Source: Candidatus Uhrbacteria bacterium | GTDB lineage: Bacteria > Patescibacteriota > Patescibacteriia > SG8-24 | Reading direction: 5' to 3' | Length of the DNA stretch: 41,455 bases | Assembly (NCBI GenBank): GCA_016205965.1 | Contig: JACQSM010000023.1 | Location: 1-41,455 of the forward strand | Shown here: one piece after another, positions 1 through 6,241 of the stretch | Numbering within the stretch: position 1 is the stretch's first letter | Layout of the letters: each line of letters begins with the position of its first letter | Program-made: the position numbers and the translations under genes | The notes under the pieces: model-generated | Told to the model about the DNA's origin: nothing | Databases searched by the model: none | The model's input: only the letters and a program-made list of their open reading frames with translations

Positions 1-18
1 CGTCGGTCGCGACCGACG
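1..18. repeat. Palindrome, probably cut by the window edge
   Basis: The first 18 bases are a perfect palindrome centred on TCGCGA. The core is nearly the same as the palindrome at 2137-2162: the two differ by a G/T swap and its mirrored C/A partner, so pairing is kept, and both are followed by GTG and then a GCCAGGG- or GGCAGGG-like string. The left arm probably continues outside the window. It looks like a small dispersed intergenic palindrome. Its function is unknown. Confidence 0.5.
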
Positions 19-106
19 TGTCTTGCCAGGGTCGAAACCGCCATGGTACGTTCGAGTTAACTTGCGGCCGGGACATCCCTCGGCCGCCAACCATGAGGTC
101 AGAACG

Positions 107-334
107 ATGCGGTTCTCGCGCCGTTTCAAGAATGCGGTCCGCCGGGAAATCCTGGCGGGCATCATGGAAACCGTCGAACTTCGGGAGAAGGACCGAAAGA
201 TGCGGCGCATCAACGCCTACGGCGATTCGCTGCTGCCGCCGCTGCTGCCGTTCGACTTCCTCTCCCTCGAGCGAGCGCTCGAGACCGGCCGCTCCGGCGC
301 CATTCCCGTCGCGCCGGAGATCCGCCTCAACTGA
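107..334 (+). CDS. Small basic hypothetical protein (75 aa)
   Basis: I do not recognise a family. The product is 75 residues, with a basic N-terminal third (MRFSRRFKNAVRREI), a charged helical stretch to about residue 37 and a hydrophobic, proline-rich segment (LLPPLLPF) before an acidic end. The ATG at 107 was chosen because GAGG at 95-98 lies 8 bases upstream. An in-frame ATG at 23 would add 28 residues but has no such site. A strong intrinsic terminator follows the stop directly, which supports this as a separate short transcription unit. No signal peptide or clear membrane span is seen. Cytoplasmic location is an inference. Confidence 0.6.
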   Translation: MRFSRRFKNAVRREILAGIMETVELREKDRKMRRINAYGDSLLPPLLPFDFLSLERALETGRSGAIPVAPEIRLN

Positions 335-339
335 CCCGC

Positions 340-1686
340 TCACGCCGCCCCGCCGATCGCCGGGGCGTTTTCTTTCCTGCGGAGGTTGGTCGCCAGCTCG
401 ACGTGCGGCGAGTGGGGGAACATGTCCATGGCCCGCACTTCCTCGAGGTCGTAGGCTTTGCCGAGGTCGGCGAAGTCGCGCACGAAGCTTTCGTAATTGC
501 ATGAAACGTAGACGATCCGCTCGGGCTTGTGCGCCAAGAGCGAGCCGATCACTTTGGGATGCAGTCCGGCCCGCGGCGGATCGACGATGACGGCGTCGGG
601 CCGCTCGCGTTCCCAGACCAGGCTCTCGGCCTTGGCCGCTTCGAAGGCGATGTTGGCGACGCCGTTCCGTTCGGCGTTTTTACCGGCCATGACGATGGCT
701 TCGGCGTCGAGTTCGATGCCGACCACTTTTTGCGCCCGGCCGGCCAGGGCGATGCCGAAGAAGCCGACGCCGCAGTACAGGTCGAGGAGCGTTTTAGGCC
801 GGTCTTTCGACAGGAATTCGGCCACCGTCTCGTACAGTTTTTCGGCCATGACCGTGTTGGTCTGGAAAAACGAGTTCGGGTGGATCAGGAACGATTTCCC
901 GGCGATTTTTTCTTCCAAAAATTCGTCGCCGTGGATCAGTTCGAGCCGCGGCGCCAGCGACAGGTCGGTGATGGTCGGATTGATGCCGTGGTAGATGGTG
1001 GTCGCGAACGGCGCCAGGGCGTCGATGATCTCCTGGCGCGCCGGGAGCGGGGCGTCGGAAGTGACGATCGTCGCCATCCGTTTGCCGGTGCGCTTGCCCT
1101 CGCGGATCACGAGGTAGCGTGCGTAACCATTGTAGGCGGCGGAGTTCCAGGGTTCGAGCGGGATCTTTTTCATCAGGCCGCGGAAGGCGTTCATCAGCTT
1201 CACGGCATCGGGCGACAGCAGGTAGCAGTCATCGAGGTCGAGGTAGGCGTTCCAGCGGCCCGGCTCTTTCAAACCGAGTTCACCGCGCGGGCCGACGCAA
1301 TAGTCCATGCGGTTGCGGTAGTAAAAGAGTTCGGGCGCCGGCATGACCGCCTCGATGCGATGCCTGATGCCGCCGGCGGCCAGCGCCGCGTTCACCAGGC
1401 CGCGTTTGAGTTCGATCTGGCGGCCGTAGTCGAACTGCTGCCAGGCGCAACCGCCGCAGCGGCCGGCGTAAGGGCAGCGCGGCGTCACCCGGGCCGGCGA
1501 CGGCTCGACCACGCGTTCGACCTGGAACATCAGCTTGCCTTGGCGCCGCGACAGCAGCCGTGCCTCGACAACTTCCTCGGGTATCGTAAAGTGGGCGCAG
1601 GCTTGGCGTCCGCCGACCTCGCCGCAGCCGCGGCCCTTCTTATCGACCGAAGAGATTTTCAGCGTCGTCGAATCCCCGAACTTCAT
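340..1686 (-). CDS. rlmD: 23S rRNA (uracil-5-)-methyltransferase, RlmD/RumA type
   Basis: The product (448 aa) is a SAM-dependent enzyme of the TrmA/RlmC/RlmD family that makes 5-methyluridine in RNA. Visible parts in order: an N-terminal TRAM RNA-binding domain (about 1-60), a 4Fe-4S cluster motif with C71, C77 and C80 plus the distant C154, a SAM fold with LLDLYCGVGFFG (300-311), the VDPPRAG motif (368-374), the catalytic nucleophile C396 in YVSCN, and the general base E430 in HVE. The cluster cysteines and TRAM domain favour a 23S rRNA enzyme over tRNA-specific TrmA, but the exact target uridine cannot be read from sequence. On the minus strand AGGATGAGG precedes the ATG, a reasonable ribosome binding site lying inside the divergent gene. 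The start codon abuts that of the next gene. Confidence 0.9.
   Translation of the reverse strand: MKFGDSTTLKISSVDKKGRGCGEVGGRQACAHFTIPEEVVEARLLSRRQGKLMFQVERVVEPSPARVTPRCPYAGRCGGCAWQQFDYGRQIELKRGLVNAALAAGGIRHRIEAVMPAPELFYYRNRMDYCVGPRGELGLKEPGRWNAYLDLDDCYLLSPDAVKLMNAFRGLMKKIPLEPWNSAAYNGYARYLVIREGKRTGKRMATIVTSDAPLPARQEIIDALAPFATTIYHGINPTITDLSLAPRLELIHGDEFLEEKIAGKSFLIHPNSFFQTNTVMAEKLYETVAEFLSKDRPKTLLDLYCGVGFFGIALAGRAQKVVGIELDAEAIVMAGKNAERNGVANIAFEAAKAESLVWERERPDAVIVDPPRAGLHPKVIGSLLAHKPERIVYVSCNYESFVRDFADLGKAYDLEEVRAMDMFPHSPHVELATNLRRKENAPAIGGAA
346..375 (+). terminator. Intrinsic terminator after the 75-aa gene
   Basis: A 7-bp GC-rich stem (346-352 with 361-367) and an 8-base loop are followed by TTTTCTTT at 368-375. 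It serves the + strand gene ending at 334. It lies inside the last codons of the convergent methyltransferase gene on the minus strand. Confidence 0.8.
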
Positions 1687-2133
1687 ATGATCGGCCTCAT
1701 CCTAGACAATATCAGGAGTCTGCACAATGTCGGCGCCATTCTTCGAACCGCCGACGGCTTCGGCGTCGAGCGGGTCTGGCTCTGCGGCATCACCGGCACG
1801 CCGCACCAGGCGGCGGTTAAAAAGACGGCCTTGGGCGCCGAATCGTCCGTGCCCTGGGAGCGGGTCGATGACCGGGTTCGGCTCATCAAGGATCTCAAGA
1901 AAAAGGGGATCGCGGTCATCGGCTTGGAATGCGGCGCCGGCGGCGTTCCGTTGCCCGAGTATCGGCCGCCCGGCAAGATCGCGTTGGTCGTCGGCAACGA
2001 GGTTGAAGGCATTTCGGCTGAAATCAGGCCGCTTTTAGATGCCTTGGTCGAGATCCCGATGCGCGGAACTAAGGAATCCTTCAACGTCGCTGTCGCCACC
2101 GGAATAGCCCTGTACCGTCTTCGTTGGCCCTGA
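1687..2133 (+). CDS. SpoU/TrmH-family RNA 2'-O-methyltransferase
   Basis: The product (148 aa) is a single-domain SPOUT methyltransferase, which transfers a methyl group from SAM to a ribose 2'-OH in tRNA or rRNA. All three family motifs are present: motif 1 NIRSLHNVGAILRTADGFG (8-26), motif 2 LVVGNEVEGIS (100-110) and motif 3 IPMRGTKESFNVAVATGIALY (123-143). It lacks the N-terminal substrate-binding extension of RlmB-like members, so the substrate is unknown. The reading frame is open far upstream through the antisense of rlmD. The start at 1687 is fixed by motif 1, which begins at residue 8. No Shine-Dalgarno is visible before it. Confidence 0.88.
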   Translation: MIGLILDNIRSLHNVGAILRTADGFGVERVWLCGITGTPHQAAVKKTALGAESSVPWERVDDRVRLIKDLKKKGIAVIGLECGAGGVPLPEYRPPGKIALVVGNEVEGISAEIRPLLDALVEIPMRGTKESFNVAVATGIALYRLRWP

Positions 2134-2136
2134 CAC

Positions 2137-2162
2137 GCCACGTCGTTCGCGAACGACGTGGC
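2137..2162. repeat. Perfect 26-bp intergenic palindrome
   Basis: A 13-bp arm is followed directly by its exact reverse complement, with TTCGCGAA at the centre. It lies 3 bases after the SpoU-type gene. There is no T-run after it, so it is not a classical terminator. A close relative occurs at 1-18. It could be a REP-like element, a binding site for a dimeric protein, or an RNA hairpin that protects the 3' end. Confidence 0.75.
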
Positions 2163-2177
2163 AGGGCAGCCGGGATG

Positions 2178-2186
2178 TGCTAGGCT
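2178..2186 (+). promoter_or_regulatory. Possible extended -10 promoter (glycosyltransferase)
   Basis: TGC followed by TAGGCT ends 11 bases before the ATG at 2198. The hexamer matches TATAAT at only three of six positions and no -35 is evident, so this is the weakest member of the extended -10 set. If used, the transcript would have almost no leader. Confidence 0.3.
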
Positions 2187-2197
2187 GAATTTCGGAT

Positions 2198-2923
2198 ATG
2201 CTTTCAGTCGTCATCCCCACCTATAATGAAGAGGACTACCTCCCCCTCTTATTAAGGTCGCTCCAGAGCCAGACTTTTAAGGACTTCGAAGTCATCGTAG
2301 CTGATAATCGCTCGACAGACCGTACCCGCCAGATCGCCCTCGAGCACGGCTGCGTCGTCGTCGATGGCGCCATGCCGGCCGGCGGCCGCAACCGCGGCGT
2401 TGCCGCCGCCAAGGGCGACATCATCTTGTTCCTCGACGCCGACGTCATCCTGCCCGACCCCTGGTTCCTGCAGATGACGGCCGCCGAGTTCCAGCGCCGC
2501 GGCCTGGGCGTGGCCACCTGCAAGATCAAACCGCTTTCGAACCGCCATGTCGATAAGGTCTTTCATGAGGTCTTCAACTACTTCATGTGGGTCACCTGCG
2601 CCATGGCCCCGCACGCCCCAGGCTTCTGCATCTTCGCCCGGCGCGACGTGCATAACGCCATCAACGGCTTCGACGAGGAGATCACCCTGGCCGAGGATCA
2701 TGACTACGCCGAACGGGCCGCCAAGGTAGCCAAGTTCGGCATCCTCAAGACTTACAAGATTCCGATATCGGTCCGACGCTTCGACCGCGACGGCCGTCTC
2801 AACGTGGCCGTCAAATACGTCCTGTGCGAGCTGCACATGCGCACCGCCGGCCCGGTCAAAAACGACATCTTCAACTACACCTTCGGACATAAGAGGAAAG
2901 ACCGGTCGAAACGGGCGCGCTGA
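2198..2923 (+). CDS. Family 2 glycosyltransferase
   Basis: The product (241 aa) is a GT-A fold, inverting glycosyltransferase of the GT2 group, which moves a sugar from a nucleotide-sugar donor to an acceptor. The N-terminus SVVIPTYNEEDYLPLLLRSL (3-22) is the classic nucleotide-binding start. DAD at 80-82 is the metal-binding DxD motif, and EDHDYAERA (166-174) carries the likely catalytic acidic residue. A hydrophobic patch around 126-146 may touch the membrane, but there is no clear transmembrane anchor. Donor and acceptor cannot be told. It is 11 bases upstream of the Rieske gene and may be co-transcribed with it. Cell-envelope polysaccharide or lipid glycosylation is an inference. Confidence 0.85.
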   Translation: MLSVVIPTYNEEDYLPLLLRSLQSQTFKDFEVIVADNRSTDRTRQIALEHGCVVVDGAMPAGGRNRGVAAAKGDIILFLDADVILPDPWFLQMTAAEFQRRGLGVATCKIKPLSNRHVDKVFHEVFNYFMWVTCAMAPHAPGFCIFARRDVHNAINGFDEEITLAEDHDYAERAAKVAKFGILKTYKIPISVRRFDRDGRLNVAVKYVLCELHMRTAGPVKNDIFNYTFGHKRKDRSKRAR

Positions 2924-2934
2924 AAGGTTCCGAT

Positions 2935-3264
2935 ATGGAAAAGCATCTGCTCGGAAAATTTTCCGAGATTCCGCCGGGCCGGTCCCGGAGTTTTGTCGCG
3001 GACAATAAAAAGATTTTCGTCATCAACGTCGACGGCGTGCCCAAGGGCTACGTCAATCGCTGCCCGCACATGGGCGGCACTCTTCACGGCGCCGGCCCGA
3101 TCATCCGCTGCCAGTGGCACGGGCTGATGTTCGAGGCGGCGACCGGGGTCGGCAAAGCCGGGGACGGCCAGAAGCTCGAGATGGTCAACGTCGTGCTCGA
3201 GGGCGACGATCTTTTTTACGTTCCGGCCGAGAAACCGAAGTCGCCCTGGGCCGACGACTTTTGA
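2935..3264 (+). CDS. Rieske-type [2Fe-2S] ferredoxin-like protein
   Basis: The product (109 aa) is a soluble single-domain Rieske protein. The cluster ligands are visible as CPHMGG (C43, H45) and CQWHG (C59, H62), the two-Cys two-His pattern. The spacing between the two motifs is short, as in small Rieske ferredoxins and the N-terminal domain of Rieske oxygenases. No signal peptide or membrane anchor is present, so it is probably a cytoplasmic electron carrier, not part of a bc complex. The ATG at 2935 has AAAGG upstream. The kor oxidoreductase genes follow, which could make it a redox partner there; this is inferred from position only. Confidence 0.88.
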   Translation: MEKHLLGKFSEIPPGRSRSFVADNKKIFVINVDGVPKGYVNRCPHMGGTLHGAGPIIRCQWHGLMFEAATGVGKAGDGQKLEMVNVVLEGDDLFYVPAEKPKSPWADDF

Positions 3265-3274
3265 TGTATACTAA

Positions 3275-3345
3275 GGAGGGCAGCCTTTAGGCTGCCTGGC
3301 TGAATCGATCCTTCGGATCGATAGGCAGCCTAAAGGCTGCCCTCC
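3275..3345. repeat. Nested inverted repeat before korA
   Basis: Perfect 22-bp arms (3275-3296 and 3324-3345) flank a centre that holds its own 8-bp hairpin (3304-3311 with 3315-3322). Each arm is itself a palindrome of two 8-bp halves around TT. The element ends 8 bases before the korA ATG. A related copy lies before ligA at 31498-31552. It begins with GGAGG, a Shine-Dalgarno-like string, and ends with its complement CCTCC. It may end transcription of the Rieske gene, form a structured korA leader, or be a dispersed repeat. A TATACT box at 3267-3272 lies just ahead of it. Confidence 0.8.
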
Positions 3346-3353
3346 ACGATTTT

Positions 3354-4481
3354 ATGGCCGAGAAAAAATTCCTGATGGGCAACGAAGCGCTCGGCCGGGC
3401 GGCACTCGCCGCCGGGGCCAAGGCGCTCTTCGGTTATCCGATCACGCCGACATCCGAGGTCCTTCATTTTTGGTCGAAAGAAGCCTGCGGTCCCAAGGGC
3501 AAGGAGCGGGGGCTGATTTTTTTGCAGGCTGAAGACGAGATCGGCGCCAGCTTCATGCTCATCGGCGGTGTCTTGGCCGGCACCAAATCGTTCACCGCCA
3601 CCGGCGGCCCGGGCCACGTGCTGATGCAGGACGCCTTTTCGATGGCCGAAGCCATGCGCCTGCCGGTCGTCGCCTATCTCAACCAGCGCGGCGGCCCCTC
3701 AACTTCGACCGTCATCTACTCGCAATCCGAGGTCAACTTGGCCTGCTTCGGCGGCAACGGCAACGGCTATCGGATCGTGTATGCGCCGTCGAATCTCCAG
3801 GAGATGTACGACTACGGCATCAAAGTGTTCAACACAGCCTGGAAGTACCGCTTCCCGACGTTTTTGCTCGGCGACGGCTACCTGGCCAAGATGATGGGCG
3901 AAGTCGAAATCTACGACCCCAAGGAAAAAGGGATCGCCATGATCGATCCCGAAGCCTACATGCTTGAGAAAAAGCGCGTCCGGCCGCTCGAAGGCCTGGT
4001 GCCTTCTCCCGAACTCGAGATCCGCCGCGAGGACGGCGTCGAATACGCCTGCTTCCGCAACTGCCTCAACTACGAAGAAGAGACCCTGAAGGTGAACCTG
4101 GAGATCAAGGAAGCCTGGGACGCGGTCGCGGCCGAGATCGTCGAGCATGAAGTCGTCGGCGATCCCGACGCCGAGGTGCTCATCGTCGCCTTCGGCATCG
4201 TCGCGGCTTCGGCCAAGACGGCCATCAAGATGCTCGCCGAAAAGGGGATCAAAGCCCGGCTGTTCCGGCCGATCACGCTGCGGCCTTTTCCCGACGAAGC
4301 CATGCGCCAAGCTGCGGCGAAAGCCAAGCGCATCGTCGTCGCCGAGTCGGCCATCAATCAGCTGGCCCGGTTCGTCAAAGATTGTTTATACGGCCGCGTC
4401 AACGTGCCGCTGACCGAATACGCCCGGCCCTCGATCGGCATCACGCCCAGCGAGATCGTCGATGTCGTCGCCAAACTATGA
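3354..4481 (+). CDS. korA: 2-oxoacid:ferredoxin oxidoreductase, alpha subunit
   Basis: The product (375 aa) is the alpha subunit of a CoA-dependent 2-oxoacid:ferredoxin oxidoreductase. GYPITPTSE (27-35) is the alpha-subunit motif that contributes to the thiamine-diphosphate site, and the C-terminal third (about 265-375) looks like the transketolase C-like domain. Length and layout match KorA/VorB-type subunits, not the fused pyruvate enzyme. The substrate (pyruvate, 2-oxoglutarate or branched 2-oxoacids) cannot be fixed from sequence. It heads a tight operon: its stop overlaps the korB start as ATGA. No Shine-Dalgarno is seen in the 8 bases between the inverted repeat and the ATG. Confidence 0.9.
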   Translation: MAEKKFLMGNEALGRAALAAGAKALFGYPITPTSEVLHFWSKEACGPKGKERGLIFLQAEDEIGASFMLIGGVLAGTKSFTATGGPGHVLMQDAFSMAEAMRLPVVAYLNQRGGPSTSTVIYSQSEVNLACFGGNGNGYRIVYAPSNLQEMYDYGIKVFNTAWKYRFPTFLLGDGYLAKMMGEVEIYDPKEKGIAMIDPEAYMLEKKRVRPLEGLVPSPELEIRREDGVEYACFRNCLNYEEETLKVNLEIKEAWDAVAAEIVEHEVVGDPDAEVLIVAFGIVAASAKTAIKMLAEKGIKARLFRPITLRPFPDEAMRQAAAKAKRIVVAESAINQLARFVKDCLYGRVNVPLTEYARPSIGITPSEIVDVVAKL

Positions 4482-5209
4482 ACGCCGCTCACGCCGAGCA
4501 CAACCTCGCCTTCCCCGAGTGCGTCCGGATCGAATCCAAGCCGCACCTGTTCTGCCCGGGCTGCGGCCACCCCGAAGCGCTCAAGGCGCTCGGCTTCGCC
4601 ATCGACGAACTCGGCATCCAGAAGAAAGTCGCCCTCGGCGTCGACATCGGCTGTTCGCTCCTGGCCTGGGACTATTTCAATCTCGACACCATCGAAACGC
4701 ACCACGGCCGGACCATTCCGGTCATGGTCGGCATGAAGCGCGCCAACCCCGATGCCCTGACGATCGCTTACGTCGGCGACGGCGGCGCTTACGCCATCGG
4801 CTCGGGACATTTGCTGAATGCCGCCGAGCGCGATGAAAACATCATGGTCATCGTCATCAACAACGCCGTCTACGCCATGACCGGCGGCCAGGAAGCCCCG
4901 ACGACGCTGCCCGGCATGATCGTCGACACGGCTCCGTGCGGCGCCGACGAATATTTCATCAAAGGCCCGCAGCTGGTCCGCGAAATCAACCCGACCGCCT
5001 TCGTCGCCCGCGGCATCACCTCGCGCCAGCTCGAACTCCGCAAGCTGATGAAGGACGCCCTCAAATTCCACATGGAAGGCCGCGGCTTCGTCTTCGTCGA
5101 AGTGCTTTCGCCCTGCACCCTCAACTGGAAAACGATGGACAACCCGCACAAGACGTTCGACTTCCTGGAACGGGTGCTGGCCCGGGCCTACCCGGTCGGA
5201 CGCTTCTGA
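4478..5209 (+). CDS. korB: 2-oxoacid:ferredoxin oxidoreductase, beta subunit
   Basis: The product (243 aa) is the thiamine-diphosphate-binding beta subunit. CPGCGHP (26-32) is the conserved N-terminal motif. GDGGAYAIG (100-108) through INN (127-129) is the ThDP/Mg2+ motif, and YAMTGGQEAPTT (132-143) is typical of the KorB/VorA group. The start at 4478 was chosen because it overlaps the korA stop by 4 bases and gives the usual N-terminus; the frame stays open further upstream but only inside korA. It works with KorA, KorC and the KorD ferredoxin in the cytoplasm, splitting CO2 from a 2-oxoacid and passing electrons to ferredoxin. Confidence 0.92.
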   Translation: MNAAHAEHNLAFPECVRIESKPHLFCPGCGHPEALKALGFAIDELGIQKKVALGVDIGCSLLAWDYFNLDTIETHHGRTIPVMVGMKRANPDALTIAYVGDGGAYAIGSGHLLNAAERDENIMVIVINNAVYAMTGGQEAPTTLPGMIVDTAPCGADEYFIKGPQLVREINPTAFVARGITSRQLELRKLMKDALKFHMEGRGFVFVEVLSPCTLNWKTMDNPHKTFDFLERVLARAYPVGRF

Positions 5210-5212
5210 TCT

Positions 5213-5767
5213 ATGAAAGAGCCGTTCAAAATCGTCATCTGCGGCGAGGGCGGACAGGGCGTGCTGTCGATCGCCAAGATCATCGCCCACTCGGCCTGGC
5301 TCCAGGGAAAGCAGGCGGTCTACGTGCCGTACTTCAGCACTGAAAAGCGCGGCGGCGTTTCGATCGCCTTCGCCCAGATCGGCGACGAGCCGATTCCGTA
5401 TCCGCGCTTCACCAAGGCCGACCTCTGGGTCGTCATGTCGCAGCGGGCCATTCCGCGCATCGCCGAGTATCTCCAGGACGGCACCAAGATCGTCGCCAAC
5501 AGCTTCCTGGTCAAGGATTTTTCGGCCATCGAAAAGTGGAAGCCGTACGCCATCGACGCCGCCGGCATCGCCAAGAACCGGCTCAAGAAGCCCCGGACGT
5601 TCAACATGATCATCCTCGGGGCCATGCTCAAGCTGATTCCGGGCATGAGCAAGGAGTCATTTTCCCAATCGCTCGAAAAAACGTTCAAAGACAAATACGA
5701 GAAGGATCCGTCGCTCAAGGAGCTCAACGAGAAGGCGCTGACCATCGGTTACGACCTCATTTCGTAA
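5213..5767 (+). CDS. korC: 2-oxoacid:ferredoxin oxidoreductase, gamma subunit
   Basis: The product (184 aa) is the gamma subunit, which holds the CoA-interacting domain of this enzyme class. GEGGQGV (11-17) is its signature, and STEKRGGVS near residue 42 is also conserved. It begins 3 bases after the korB stop and ends 3 bases before korD, so the four genes form one operon. A full-length separate gamma subunit supports a KorABCD-type enzyme. Confidence 0.9.
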   Translation: MKEPFKIVICGEGGQGVLSIAKIIAHSAWLQGKQAVYVPYFSTEKRGGVSIAFAQIGDEPIPYPRFTKADLWVVMSQRAIPRIAEYLQDGTKIVANSFLVKDFSAIEKWKPYAIDAAGIAKNRLKKPRTFNMIILGAMLKLIPGMSKESFSQSLEKTFKDKYEKDPSLKELNEKALTIGYDLIS

Positions 5768-5770
5768 GCT

Positions 5771-6241
5771 ATGAATCCTTCAACCGATCCGGCGCGTTTT
5801 CGTCCGAAAACATCCGAGACGTCCAAGATCCGGGTCACCCGTTATCTCGACTTGTGCAAGAGCTGCGGCGAGTGCATCATGAAGTGCCCGGTCAACGCGA
5901 TCTCGTGGCACAAGACTGACATCGCCATGCTCGGCGAGCCCGGCATCTACATCGATCTCAAAAAATGCATCGGCTGCGAGACCTGCGAGCGCGTCTGCCC
6001 GGATCACGCCATCAAGATCACCAACAAGCGCCTTTCGAGCCCGCCGTTCGACAAGGGGTTGCTCAAGACGCTCGTCCGGCTGAACGCCCGGATGATCGAG
6101 TACGGCGTGTATTTCATCCGGACCTCGGCCGGACGGCTGAAGAAGGTCGGCCGGGATTCCAAAAAAACTTTGGCGTGCATATTGTTCAGGACCTTTCTGC
6201 GCTACGGCGACGAACCGGTTAAGGAAGACGAAGATCGATGA
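5771..6241 (+). CDS. korD: Ferredoxin-like subunit with two 4Fe-4S motifs
   Basis: The product (156 aa) carries two CxxCxxCxxxCP motifs, C29/C32/C35/C39 and C66/C69/C72/C76, so it should bind two [4Fe-4S] clusters and carry electrons out of KorABC. After the ferredoxin domain there is a tail of about 75 residues (about 82-156) that I do not recognise; it is basic and contains a region rich in aromatic and hydrophobic residues (MIEYGVYFIRTSAGRLKKVG). Usual KorD/VorD subunits are near 70-100 residues, so this tail is an oddity and may dock a partner or the membrane. The stop overlaps the mgtE start as ATGA. Confidence 0.87.
   Translation: MNPSTDPARFRPKTSETSKIRVTRYLDLCKSCGECIMKCPVNAISWHKTDIAMLGEPGIYIDLKKCIGCETCERVCPDHAIKITNKRLSSPPFDKGLLKTLVRLNARMIEYGVYFIRTSAGRLKKVGRDSKKTLACILFRTFLRYGDEPVKEDEDR

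Noticed and set aside
529..1686. Upstream extension of the SpoU-type protein to 534 residues
   Set aside because: The extra 386 residues are antisense to rlmD. The family begins at residue 1 of the short form.
2137..2162. The 26-bp palindrome as an intrinsic terminator
   Set aside because: No T-run on either side, and a related copy lies at the window edge; a dispersed palindrome is the better call.
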